This document shows positions 36,545 through 44,455 of a stretch of 64,000 nt of DNA, one piece after another. The stretch is taken from NCBI RefSeq assembly GCF_002953135.1, contig NZ_CP026372.1, positions 620,001-684,000 on the forward strand. Direction: 5' to 3'. Source of the stretch: Sphingobium sp. SCG-1 (lineage in GTDB: Bacteria > Pseudomonadota > Alphaproteobacteria > Sphingomonadales > Sphingomonadaceae). The translations under genes were made by a program, and so were the position numbers. Each line of letters begins with the position of its first letter. The stretch's first letter is position 1. The notes under the pieces are model-generated. The model saw only the letters and a program-made list of their open reading frames with translations, had not been told where the DNA came from and ran no database searches.

Positions 36545-37537
36545 ATGTCGCGCATTGCCCTCATTCTCCTGCTGGCCGTCCTCCTCCTGTCGCCGCCGTC
36601 GCCGCCGCACAAGACGGCGGCGCGCGTGGCGGGATCGTTGCTGGTGACCGCGCATCCGCTGCCGCTCGACAGCGATGATCCTGCGCTCGATCATGCGGGA
36701 CCGTTTCGGTTCTTGGGTGGCTGGCAGTTGACTAGCACACATGCAGACTTCGGCGGCCTTTCCTCGATGCTAATCCACCCGGACGGCAGCATGTTGGGCC
36801 TTAGCGATTCGGGCACGCTGTTCGGCTTCTCGCTTGACGGGAAAACGGGGAGGCAGTTCGTCGCGCCCTTGCCGGTTCGTCCGGCGGAGAAAGATCTTCC
36901 CGGCTGGACATGGGATTCAGAAGCGCAGGTCTTTGATCCCGCTACGGGTAAGCATTGGGTTTCATTCGAGCTAATCCAGCGGATCTGCCGCTACTCCTCC
37001 GGCTTTGCCAGCGTCGAGTCCTGCAAGGAGTGGCCTGCCGTCAAGCGCTGGCCCGAAACCGGCGGGGGAGAAGCGATGGTGCGGTTGCCCGACGGCCGCT
37101 TCCTGCTGTTCTCCGAATATGGCTATGGGAAGGATGGCGGCAATGACGTGCTGCTGTTTCAGCAAGACCCCGCCGAATCGCGCAGCGTGCCGCCGCTGCG
37201 CCTCAGCTATCGCCCGCCGCAGGGCTACCGCCCGACGGATGCGGTTGCACTGGACGATACGCATTTGCTCGTCCTCAATCGCCGCGTGACGTTGCACGAG
37301 GGGTTCACGGCGGTCCTCGCATTGGTCAAGCTGCCGCCGCTTCGTGCGGGCGCGGTACTGGTCGCGCAGGATCTTGCCCGATTCGCGCCGCCCCTGCTGG
37401 CCGACAATTTGGAGGCGCTGGCGCTATCCACCGAAAATGGCCGCCGGGTGCTCTGGATAGGGTCCGACGATAATCATGAGTTCTTCCAGCGGACGCTGCT
37501 GTTGAAGTTCGAGGTTCCGGTGACACTCACGCAATAA
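36545..37537 (+). CDS. Esterase-like-activity-of-phytase family protein
   Basis: 330 aa from ATG 36545 (MSRIALILLLAVLLL), followed by a hydrophobic signal or anchor up to residue 20. The rest looks like a beta-propeller: repeated segments such as FGGLSSMLIHPDGSMLGLSDSG, WDSEAQVFDPATGKHWVSFE and YRPTDAVALDDTHLLVLNRR, the pattern of the phytase-esterase-like domain. Exported, probably periplasmic. The stop codon overlaps the T-tract of the rpmB terminator. True phytase activity is doubtful, as family members are mostly untested. No strong ribosome-binding site at the chosen start; alternatives upstream exist. Confidence 0.75.
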   Translation: MSRIALILLLAVLLLSPPSPPHKTAARVAGSLLVTAHPLPLDSDDPALDHAGPFRFLGGWQLTSTHADFGGLSSMLIHPDGSMLGLSDSGTLFGFSLDGKTGRQFVAPLPVRPAEKDLPGWTWDSEAQVFDPATGKHWVSFELIQRICRYSSGFASVESCKEWPAVKRWPETGGGEAMVRLPDGRFLLFSEYGYGKDGGNDVLLFQQDPAESRSVPPLRLSYRPPQGYRPTDAVALDDTHLLVLNRRVTLHEGFTAVLALVKLPPLRAGAVLVAQDLARFAPPLLADNLEALALSTENGRRVLWIGSDDNHEFFQRTLLLKFEVPVTLTQ

Positions 37538-37560
37538 AAAAGGCGACCCGCAGGCCGCCT
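37536..37560 (-). terminator. Rho-independent terminator of rpmB
   Basis: Minus strand AGGCG-GCC-TGC-GGG-T-CGCCT followed by T6, 30-54 bp after the rpmB stop. The T-run shares bases with the TAA of the convergent gene. Confidence 0.75.
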
Positions 37561-37589
37561 CTCTTACATCGCAAAAGCCGAGTCGCTGC

Positions 37590-37880
37590 TTACGCGGCGA
37601 CCTTCTGCTTCTTCACGATTTCGCGCTTCAGGCGCTGGGCCTTGAGCGAGAGCTTCTCGTCATTGGTCTTGACCAGCCAGTTGTCCAGGCCGCCGACATG
37701 CTCGACCGAGCGGAGCCCCTTCGTCGAAACGCGCAGCTTCACGCCCTTTTCCAGCACTTCGGACAGCAGGGTCACGTTCTGCAGGTTCGGCAGGAACACC
37801 CGCTTCGTCTTGTTGTTGGCATGGGACACGTTGTGGCCCACTTGGCGGGTCGTGCCGGTCAGCTCGCAAATGCGCGACAT
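37590..37880 (-). CDS. rpmB: 50S ribosomal protein L28
   Basis: 96 residues. Starts [20 protein letters not shown] and continues [13 protein letters not shown], the L28 signature, with the Lys-rich C-terminus [11 protein letters not shown]. The long form of about 96 residues is typical of alphaproteobacteria. Single-gene transcript ending in its own terminator. Confidence 0.98.
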   Translation of the reverse strand: MSRICELTGTTRQVGHNVSHANNKTKRVFLPNLQNVTLLSEVLEKGVKLRVSTKGLRSVEHVGGLDNWLVKTNDEKLSLKAQRLKREIVKKQKVAA

Positions 37881-38045
37881 ATCAAATCAGCCCTGTATGT
37901 TTAATGTTCGATGTGGTTCGGGGGTTGCCCGGAAAGCGGCGCGGATAGCCGGAACGCCTTCATCCGTCAACCCTTGGAGTTCGTTACGCATGGCAACCTT
38001 AATGGCTGCCCTGCGTTGGGCATGCTGTAGCTGGAGGAAGAAAAA

Positions 38046-38273
38046 ATGATACGATTCTTATTGGGGCTGGTGCTTCTTGCCGTCATCGTCATCGGCGGTG
38101 CGATGGCGTTCGGGCTCCTGAAGGTCGAGCAGACTCGCGACGCGACGCTCCCCGCTGTTGCGGTCAAGGAAGGCACGCTCCCGGCGTATAAGGCGGATGT
38201 CGTGAAGGTCGATGTCGGCACGCGCAACGAGACGGTGCAGGTGCCCACAGTCAACGTCCAGAAGCCGCAATAA
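38046..38273 (+). CDS. Small single-pass membrane protein
   Basis: 75 residues. One N-terminal membrane helix (FLLGLVLLAVIVIGGAMAFGLL, residues 4-25) followed by a 50-residue polar periplasmic or cytoplasmic tail with Val-rich repeats (VVKVDVGTRNETVQVPTVNV). GAGGAAG lies 9-15 nt before the ATG, a fair ribosome-binding site. It precedes tadA by 45 bp. No family recognised. Confidence 0.65.
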   Translation: MIRFLLGLVLLAVIVIGGAMAFGLLKVEQTRDATLPAVAVKEGTLPAYKADVVKVDVGTRNETVQVPTVNVQKPQ

Positions 38274-38318
38274 CGCGCGACGCTTGCCCTAGGTGCGGCG
38301 CGGACGGTAGAGCGGCGC

Positions 38319-38777
38319 ATGTCCGCGCCCTTTCCCCTGCCCGAATATATGCGCCGCGCGATGGAACTGGCGCGTGCGGCAGGGGAAGCGGGGGAAGTCC
38401 CGATCGGGGCTCTGGTGGTCCGCAATGGCGCCGTTATCGGCGAGGGCCAGAACCGCAACCGCCGCGATAATGATCCCACCGCCCATGCCGAGATCGTCGC
38501 GATTCGCACGGCTGCGACGGCTATCGGCGACTTTCGCCTGATCGATTGCGAACTCTGGGTGACGCTGGAGCCCTGCGCGATGTGTGCCGGGGCGATATCG
38601 CACGCCCGAATCGCGCGCGTCTATTATGGCGCGTCCGATCCGAAGGGCGGCGGAGTCGATCATGGCGCGCGGGTATTCGCGCATCCGCAATGCCTGCACC
38701 GGCCGCAAGTCTATAGCGGCATCGGCGAATCGCCTGCCGCCGCGCTGCTACGGGACTTTTTTGCCGCCCGGCGCTGA
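38319..38777 (+). CDS. tadA: tRNA(adenosine-34) deaminase
   Basis: 152-residue cytidine-deaminase-fold enzyme that makes inosine at the wobble position of tRNA-Arg. Zinc ligands: His in PTAHAEIVAIR with the catalytic Glu two residues later, and the two Cys in EPCAMCAGAI. The RVYYGASDPKGGG loop is typical of TadA. Cytoplasmic. Its last 30 bp overlap the convergent membrane-protein gene. Confidence 0.92.
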   Translation: MSAPFPLPEYMRRAMELARAAGEAGEVPIGALVVRNGAVIGEGQNRNRRDNDPTAHAEIVAIRTAATAIGDFRLIDCELWVTLEPCAMCAGAISHARIARVYYGASDPKGGGVDHGARVFAHPQCLHRPQVYSGIGESPAAALLRDFFAARR

Positions 38778-40685
38778 ATAGTTGATGCGATAGAGGGTGT
38801 AGGGCAGGGCGAAGCCGGTCTTGAGGTTTACCGGCATCAGCCAGGACGGCACTTTGCCGCGCACCAGTTGCGCATAGAAGCCTCGCGGGCTGCGCGACTG
38901 ATAGACGGTGCCTTCAGGGAAGTCCGGGCAGATCACCAGATATTGCGCGTGGTGCCGCGCTGCGATCGCGCGGAACCCGTCCGGCTGGCCGTCCAGCGCG
39001 TGATGGATGTCGAGGATCGCCGCGCCATTGCGATGATAGGGGCCGGCGATCGCACTGTGATGCGTCGTTGCAATGATGCGCGGGCCAAGGTCGACCATCG
39101 TGAAGATCGTTGCGGGCGGGAGTCGGTTCAGCGCCTCCAGCGCGGGGAGCGAGCGGCACCGGCCGTTGGCTTTGCGGATCGCCGCCGTTCGCTTGACCAT
39201 TGCGGGGCGCGGCGGAGTTGGATGCGCGTCGGTGATGTCCGCGATCAGCCGGTTGGCCTCCGGATATAGCGGATAGGCGAACAGCACTGCCGCCACGATC
39301 AGCAGCGCCACGCCGCCCGCCAGCCGCCATTTCGGCCCGCCGAACAGGATGATTCGCGCCGCGCTCCACGCCAGCCAGGCCGCGGCCGGGATCGCGAGGA
39401 ACTGCGCCGCTGGCCCCGCCCGCAACTGCCAGAACAGCAGGCCAACCGCGACGATCGTCATCAGCGTGACCGTCGCCCACGCCCATAATTTCTCGCCATC
39501 GCGCCGCACCGTCCAGCACGCGATCAGTGCACCGATGATCGCTATCACAGGCATTGCCAGCAGTGGGATCGCGACATTGCGCGCCTGCGCGGTGATCGGC
39601 TTGGCCTCGCGGATGTTGGCGAGCCACAGCTTCTGCAATTCGGGCGAAAGCTGATAGGCGCTCGTCAGGCATTGCGGCCATGACGCGAAGGCGAAAGCGG
39701 CCACCACCGCGCCGACGACCGCGCCCGCCGCCAGCCGCTGTTGCCAGTTCCGCAGCGGCAGGCAGGTCAGCAGCAACATACCGCCCGAGGCTGCGCCGAA
39801 TATGCCCACCCACACCGGCGAAAGCGCATCGCACACTGGCGCGCGATTGGCGTAGCTGGCGGTCAGCACGAACAGCAGCCCGGTGCCGCCGCCGAGGCTG
39901 AGCGCATAGGGTCGCATCCGCCCCGCGGCGCCATCCTCGAACACCCAGCGCAGCGCGATGATGCCGCCCGCCGCGACAAGATAGACGATCATCTCCATGC
40001 CGATGGCGAGGGAAAAAGCGCTTGCCAGTCCGGCAACGATTCCGCCGCGCATCCAGTTGCGGTCCACTACGCCCGCCAGCGTCGCGACTGTCAGCGCCAA
40101 CTGCCAGCCATGGTGATCGATCCGCATCGGCAGGTACATGCTGAGGCCCATCTGCGCCGCCAGAGGCGCGAACGCCGCGACGATCCAGGCATTGCTCCCG
40201 GCCAGCCGCCGCACGATGAAGGCGAGGCTCAGCATCATCGGCAATAGCGGCAGCATGGGCGCGACTGCGCAGGCGAGGCGATCTGCCGTCGGGATATCGG
40301 TGAACAGGCGGAAGAACATCATCAGTCCGGCGATCGGCAAGTCCACCAGCCGCGACCAGTGGATGTTCGCGCCGCCGGGCGGATCGAGCCGATATTGCCG
40401 CAGGTCGTACCAGCCTTGCCCCGCCAGCCAGTCCTTCACCTGCACGAAGCGGATATTGTCGTCGGTGTCGCTCAGCACCAGCCAGTGCACTTGCGACCAC
40501 ATGGCGACGACATAGAAGGACGCGATCCCGACCCAGATGACGAAGGTCAGGAATACCCATTCCTCGTCTGCCTTCGCCGACCAGCGTTCGAGCCGGGGCA
40601 CCACCGCCTCGCGCCACCACGCCATCTTGCCCGTCGCTCGTCTGTCCATCGTCCCGTCGATCATGCCGCTTCCCATGTCATGCAC
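38748..40685 (-). CDS. Large polytopic GT-C-like membrane protein
   Basis: 645 residues with about 11-12 membrane helices and a C-terminal soluble domain of about 150 residues. After helix 1 it has LSDTDDNIRFVQVKDWLAGQ, an Asp-rich first loop as in GT-C polyprenyl-phosphate-sugar transferases, and HWSRLVDLPI. The C-terminal domain begins near KRTAAIRKANGRCRSLPALE. A role in moving a sugar from a lipid carrier onto an envelope glycan or protein is suggested by fold and by the divergent GtrA gene. Specific activity is not known. Several in-frame ATGs (40685, 40676, 40664, 40649) leave the start open. The 3' end overlaps tadA by 30 bp. Confidence 0.72.
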   Translation of the reverse strand: MHDMGSGMIDGTMDRRATGKMAWWREAVVPRLERWSAKADEEWVFLTFVIWVGIASFYVVAMWSQVHWLVLSDTDDNIRFVQVKDWLAGQGWYDLRQYRLDPPGGANIHWSRLVDLPIAGLMMFFRLFTDIPTADRLACAVAPMLPLLPMMLSLAFIVRRLAGSNAWIVAAFAPLAAQMGLSMYLPMRIDHHGWQLALTVATLAGVVDRNWMRGGIVAGLASAFSLAIGMEMIVYLVAAGGIIALRWVFEDGAAGRMRPYALSLGGGTGLLFVLTASYANRAPVCDALSPVWVGIFGAASGGMLLLTCLPLRNWQQRLAAGAVVGAVVAAFAFASWPQCLTSAYQLSPELQKLWLANIREAKPITAQARNVAIPLLAMPVIAIIGALIACWTVRRDGEKLWAWATVTLMTIVAVGLLFWQLRAGPAAQFLAIPAAAWLAWSAARIILFGGPKWRLAGGVALLIVAAVLFAYPLYPEANRLIADITDAHPTPPRPAMVKRTAAIRKANGRCRSLPALEALNRLPPATIFTMVDLGPRIIATTHHSAIAGPYHRNGAAILDIHHALDGQPDGFRAIAARHHAQYLVICPDFPEGTVYQSRSPRGFYAQLVRGKVPSWLMPVNLKTGFALPYTLYRINYSAPGGKKVP

Positions 40686-40726
40686 GCGGGATTAGACCGC
40701 GCCGGGCAAAGCGCAAAGGGGTGTCG

Positions 40727-41164
40727 ATGAAAATCATGGAGAAGGCCGCTGCGACGCTGGACGCGCTTCCGCCCGAACGCCGCGCGCTGTTCTGGCAGAT
40801 CGTGCGCTATGGCCTCATCGGCCTCACCGTGACTGCCATTCAGTCCGTAATCTACTGGACGTTGGCGGCTATCGCGAATGTGCATCCGCAACTCGCCAAT
40901 CTGGCGGGCTATGTCGCCGCAGTCAGCGCCGGCTATGTTCTCCATGGCGCCTTTACCTTCCGGGATCAGGCGCGCCAGAACCGCAGCGCCACTCGCGCGC
41001 CGCGCTTCGTCGCGGTGTCTGCGATCAGCCTCGCCCTCAATGCGCTATGGGTGTGGCTGTGCGTGACCCGGATCGGCTGGCCGGAATGGACACCGATCCC
41101 TGCGATGATGACCCTGACGCCGGCCTGCGTGTTCGTGCTGAACCGACAGTGGGTGTTCCGGTAA
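40727..41164 (+). CDS. GtrA-family membrane protein
   Basis: 145 residues from ATG 40727, with AGGGG upstream; a GTG at 40721 is also possible. Four membrane helices: VRYGLIGLTVTAIQSVIYW, ANLAGYVAAVSAGYVLHGAF, AVSAISLALNALWVWLC and PAMMTLTPACVFVLNRQWVF. The conserved HGAFTFRD and the C-terminal NRQWVFR are GtrA signatures. GtrA proteins help flip or use undecaprenyl-phosphate-linked sugars. Divergent from the GT-C-like gene with only 41 bp between starts, which suggests a shared task in envelope glycosylation. Confidence 0.9.
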   Translation: MKIMEKAAATLDALPPERRALFWQIVRYGLIGLTVTAIQSVIYWTLAAIANVHPQLANLAGYVAAVSAGYVLHGAFTFRDQARQNRSATRAPRFVAVSAISLALNALWVWLCVTRIGWPEWTPIPAMMTLTPACVFVLNRQWVFR

Positions 41165-41173
41165 GCTCGGTTG

Positions 41174-41836
41174 CTAATCGGCTTCCGGGACTGGCAGTGG
41201 GAAGAACCCACGATAGGGTCGAGCTTCGTCCACGGCCCGCGCAAAGGATGGCCGCTCCAGCAATCTTGCACGATAGGCCAGGACATTGGCGAAGCGATCC
41301 GCCACGGGATGCACCCAGTGCGCATAGAAAAGGAACGGTGCCGCGCCGCAATCGGCCAGCGTGAACGTCTCTCCGCACGCCCATGTCCGGCCCGCCATCG
41401 CATCGTCCAGCCAGGCATAGGCGGTATCGAGCAGTGAACGCGCATCGCGCACGCCGGGCTCGTCCTTCTCGCCTTCAGGCCTCAGCGCATTAAACACGAT
41501 CTTCTGTTGCGGCGTGGAAATATAGTTGTCGAAGAAACGGTCCATCATTCGCACTCGCAAGGCCGCATCACGATCTTCCGGGATCAGCCGAACCGGCCCC
41601 GGATAATGGATGTCCAGATATTCGACGATGATGCTGGCTTCGGCAAGCACCTGTTCCCCATCCTGAAGAACCGGAAACCGCTTTATCGGCCATACCTCCG
41701 CCCATTCCGCAGCATTATCCGGCTCGTCGGGCGAAACCATGCGGAGCGTGAACGGGATGTCGTTTTCGTAGAAAGCGATGATCGCTTTTTGACAATAGGA
41801 GGAGAAGGGGTGCCCAAATAATTGCAATTCGGCCAT
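41174..41836 (-). CDS. Glutathione S-transferase family protein
   Basis: 220 residues. The N-terminal thioredoxin fold shows FGHPFSSYCQKAIIAFYEN, with Ser/Cys at the activation site, the cis-Pro in RFPVLQDGEQVLAEASIIVEYLD, and the ES-type EAS motif for the glutathione glutamate. The C-terminal helical domain includes TFTLADCGAAPFLFY, the N-capping box of GSTs. Cytoplasmic. It may detoxify electrophiles; a specific substrate is not indicated. Convergent with gtrA. Confidence 0.9.
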   Translation of the reverse strand: MAELQLFGHPFSSYCQKAIIAFYENDIPFTLRMVSPDEPDNAAEWAEVWPIKRFPVLQDGEQVLAEASIIVEYLDIHYPGPVRLIPEDRDAALRVRMMDRFFDNYISTPQQKIVFNALRPEGEKDEPGVRDARSLLDTAYAWLDDAMAGRTWACGETFTLADCGAAPFLFYAHWVHPVADRFANVLAYRARLLERPSFARAVDEARPYRGFFPLPVPEAD

Positions 41837-41865
41837 TCTCTTCTCCCCCGATTATCAGCGCAGCA

Positions 41866-42666
41866 TCAATGTACGAAACGCGCCACCACGTCGCGGTAGC
41901 TGCGGCTGACCTTCACCTGCGCGCCGCTGTCCAGCACCAGGAAGCATTCGCCATTGGTGTGGGGTTTCACTTGCCGCACCTGTGAGAGGTTGACGATGGT
42001 GGAACGATGCACACGCTGGAAATTGCGCGGATCGAGGCGCTTTTCCAGATCCTTCATCGTCTCGCGCAGGATCAGCGAATTGTCGGCGGTGTAGATGCAC
42101 ATATAGTCACCCGCCGCGTCGATCCGCTCGATGCTGTCGACATCGACGCGGAAGATCTGCCCGCGATCCTTGATGTTGATGAGCTTCTCATAGCGGCTGG
42201 CGGCGTGACCGTCTTCCTCTGGCGCGAAGTCGCTCATCGCCTGGGGTGCGACTTCGGCCAATACTTCGCGCAGCCGCTCGACTTCCTGCACCTGACGCTT
42301 TTCATTGAGGCGCTGGCGCACGCGATCCAGCGCATCGGCGAGACGATCCGGCTCCACCGGCTTCATCAGATAATCGACGGCCTGCGCCTCGAACGCGCGA
42401 ATCGCATGATCGGCATAGGCCGTCACGAAGATGAACAGCGGCGGCTCGATCTCCATCATGCCCTGCACCACCGAAAAACCGTCGAATCCGGGCATCTGTA
42501 TGTCGAGGAAGACGAGGTCGGGCTTATGCGTCTTGATCGCGCGGATGGCCTCTCGGCCATTCTGGCAGGTTTCGATGATTTCCACATCCTCATGCGGTTC
42601 GAGGCGGAGCTGCATGCCCTGTATGGCAAGGCTCTCATCATCGACGAGGATTGTTCTGATTGTCAT
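41866..42666 (-). CDS. LytTR-type response regulator
   Basis: 266 residues. Receiver domain at 1-120 with the acid pair in ILVDDESLA, phospho-acceptor Asp in LVFLDIQMPG near residue 54 and Lys in YLMKPVEP near 103. LytTR DNA-binding domain at about 160-266 (YEKLINIKDRGQIFRVDVDSIERI and FQRVHRSTIVNLSQV). Its ATG overlaps the upstream histidine kinase stop by 4 bp, so the two are one unit. Target genes are not evident; the GST lies next on the same strand. Confidence 0.93.
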   Translation of the reverse strand: MTIRTILVDDESLAIQGMQLRLEPHEDVEIIETCQNGREAIRAIKTHKPDLVFLDIQMPGFDGFSVVQGMMEIEPPLFIFVTAYADHAIRAFEAQAVDYLMKPVEPDRLADALDRVRQRLNEKRQVQEVERLREVLAEVAPQAMSDFAPEEDGHAASRYEKLINIKDRGQIFRVDVDSIERIDAAGDYMCIYTADNSLILRETMKDLEKRLDPRNFQRVHRSTIVNLSQVRQVKPHTNGECFLVLDSGAQVKVSRSYRDVVARFVH

Positions 42667-43760
42667 GCGGCCACTTTCATTGGATCTTCCGTAATCAGCG
42701 GCATTTCGATGGTGACCGAAAAACCGCCGCCGGGCGTGGAACGCGCTTCGAAGCTGTGGCGTTCCCCGTAGGCCTGAAACAACCTGTCACGAATATTCGC
42801 CAATCCCACGCCCGTCGAGAGACTTGGCCGAGGCGCGATTTCATTCAATCCCGGACCGGTATCGGACACGACGATCCGGACGTTTTCACCGGCAGGCTGC
42901 GCCACGACCGTGATTTCCGCGCCTTCTTCCTTGGGCGTCACGGCATATTTGATGGCATTCTCAACCAGGGGCTGAAGCAATAACGACGGGAGCCTGGCAT
43001 GAGCCACCGCGGGATCGATGCTGAACGCGGGACGTAAGCGATCCTCGAACCGCATCTTCTCGATCTCCAGGTACAGCTTCAGCGTCTCGACCTCCTGCTC
43101 CAGCGTCACTTGCGCGGTAGGCTCGTTGATCAGCGTGTAGCGCAGGAAGGAGGACAGGCGCGATAACATGGCATTGGCGCGGTCGGTCTGCTTCAAAAGC
43201 ACCAGCGTGGAGATGCTGTTGAGCGTATTGAACAGGAAGTGCGGATTGAGCTGATAGCGCAGCATGGCGAGCTGCGCGTTGCTTGCCTGTAATTCCAGCC
43301 GCTGCAACTGGTCGGATTGCTCCTCCACCGTCAGATAGAAGTTGATCGCATAATAGAGCGCCGACCATGCGCCGAGCAGGGTCACCGTCAGATAGAAAGC
43401 ACCAAGGAAGAGTTGCAGCCCCGCCGTCGCGCTCGACTGGTTCTGCGTCGCGAACACCCATGCATCGATAAAAGCGCACAGGGCAGCGGCGGCTACCACC
43501 GAAATGATCGAGACGCCCCACGTCACGATCGGCCGCTGCTGGAGCAGGTTGCGGAAGATGACGGCCATCAGCAACGTCACCGAATAGCCCGATATGGTGG
43601 AGATCAGCACTGGGACGAGGAACGATAACTCCTGCCCGTTCGCTACGCCCGACGCACCGCGAAGCACGAAAGTGCCGAGCCAGCCAAGCGATTGCAGGTT
43701 CCAGAAGGCCCGGTTCTTGTCCGCGAAAAACGGCTGCGGCTGAAGGGGATTGACCGACAT
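42663..43760 (-). CDS. LytS-like membrane histidine kinase
   Basis: 365 residues. Four N-terminal membrane helices (from about residue 23 to 150), then a His-kinase domain of the HisKA-7TM/LytS type: the phospho-acceptor His in LRYQLNPHFLFNTLNSISTL, followed by the ATPase with N-box VENAIKYAVTP and G-box VSDTGPGLNE and GVGLANIRDRL. No extracellular sensor domain is obvious, so the membrane part itself may sense. Pairs with the LytTR regulator by a 4-bp overlap. Confidence 0.92.
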   Translation of the reverse strand: MSVNPLQPQPFFADKNRAFWNLQSLGWLGTFVLRGASGVANGQELSFLVPVLISTISGYSVTLLMAVIFRNLLQQRPIVTWGVSIISVVAAAALCAFIDAWVFATQNQSSATAGLQLFLGAFYLTVTLLGAWSALYYAINFYLTVEEQSDQLQRLELQASNAQLAMLRYQLNPHFLFNTLNSISTLVLLKQTDRANAMLSRLSSFLRYTLINEPTAQVTLEQEVETLKLYLEIEKMRFEDRLRPAFSIDPAVAHARLPSLLLQPLVENAIKYAVTPKEEGAEITVVAQPAGENVRIVVSDTGPGLNEIAPRPSLSTGVGLANIRDRLFQAYGERHSFEARSTPGGGFSVTIEMPLITEDPMKVAA

Positions 43761-43834
43761 GGGCCGAGACTTAGCGGCTTTTACCCGGATCGAGAAGGCT
43801 CCTCATGATCCTTCTTCGACGCCTGTTGGCAGGA

Positions 43835-44320
43835 TCAGGCCGCTAACGTCTTGTCCGCATCTTCGGGGACGCGGCTGCCGTTGGGCAATACCCAGACGAG
43901 ATCCTCCATGGCCAGTTCGCGGCCGTCATGTGCGAAGATCTTAACGGGCTTAATGGGCTTGCCGTCGCGCGTGTCGCATAGCTGAGGCTTGGAATGAGCG
44001 CAGCACTCCCATTTTTCGCCCCATTGGCGCAGCGCGACCATCATCGGCGCCAGTTCCTTCGCCTTCTGAGTCATGCGATATTCAACCTTGCGCCGGTCGC
44101 AACTCATCGGCTCGCGCAGTAATATACCCTTCTCGACCAGCCGGGTCAGGCGATTGGCTAGAATGTTGCGGGCAATGCCAAGATTGCTCTGGAACTCTTC
44201 GAAATGCTTGAGACCACTGATCGCCCCACGCAAGATCATGAAAGACCAGCGCTCCCCCATCGCTTCAAGGGCGTTGGGAAACGGGCACTCCTCAAAGACC
44301 TCGTCGAGCTTCTCTATCAT
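43835..44320 (-). CDS. HxlR-family transcriptional regulator
   Basis: 161 residues. Winged-helix domain: CPFPNALEAMGERWSFMILR (the HxlR start, with Cys at position 12), FEEFQSNLGIARNILANRLTRLVEKGIL as recognition helix and wing, and YRMTQKAKELAPMMVALRQW. A C-terminal extension of about 50 residues contains a Cys-rich stretch (WECCAHSKPQLC) and could bind metal or sense redox; this is longer than in typical 110-residue HxlR proteins. Monocistronic, divergent from rsh. Confidence 0.88.
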   Translation of the reverse strand: MIEKLDEVFEECPFPNALEAMGERWSFMILRGAISGLKHFEEFQSNLGIARNILANRLTRLVEKGILLREPMSCDRRKVEYRMTQKAKELAPMMVALRQWGEKWECCAHSKPQLCDTRDGKPIKPVKIFAHDGRELAMEDLVWVLPNGSRVPEDADKTLAA

Positions 44321-44455
44321 AACCAGCTATGTTAGTCCGATTCGCGGCGGGTTGCAAAAAGCAATTTATACATTCGCGCACATTGATCGGGAATTAACCT
44401 CCCAAAATGGTAATTTTTTGTTGCGTAACAGAGGCAACACCGCACAACGGGTGTC

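Noticed and set aside
38914..40620. 568-codon frame on the minus strand inside the GT-C-like gene
   Set aside because: Arg/Ala-rich, no helices or motifs; the other frame gives a coherent polytopic protein.
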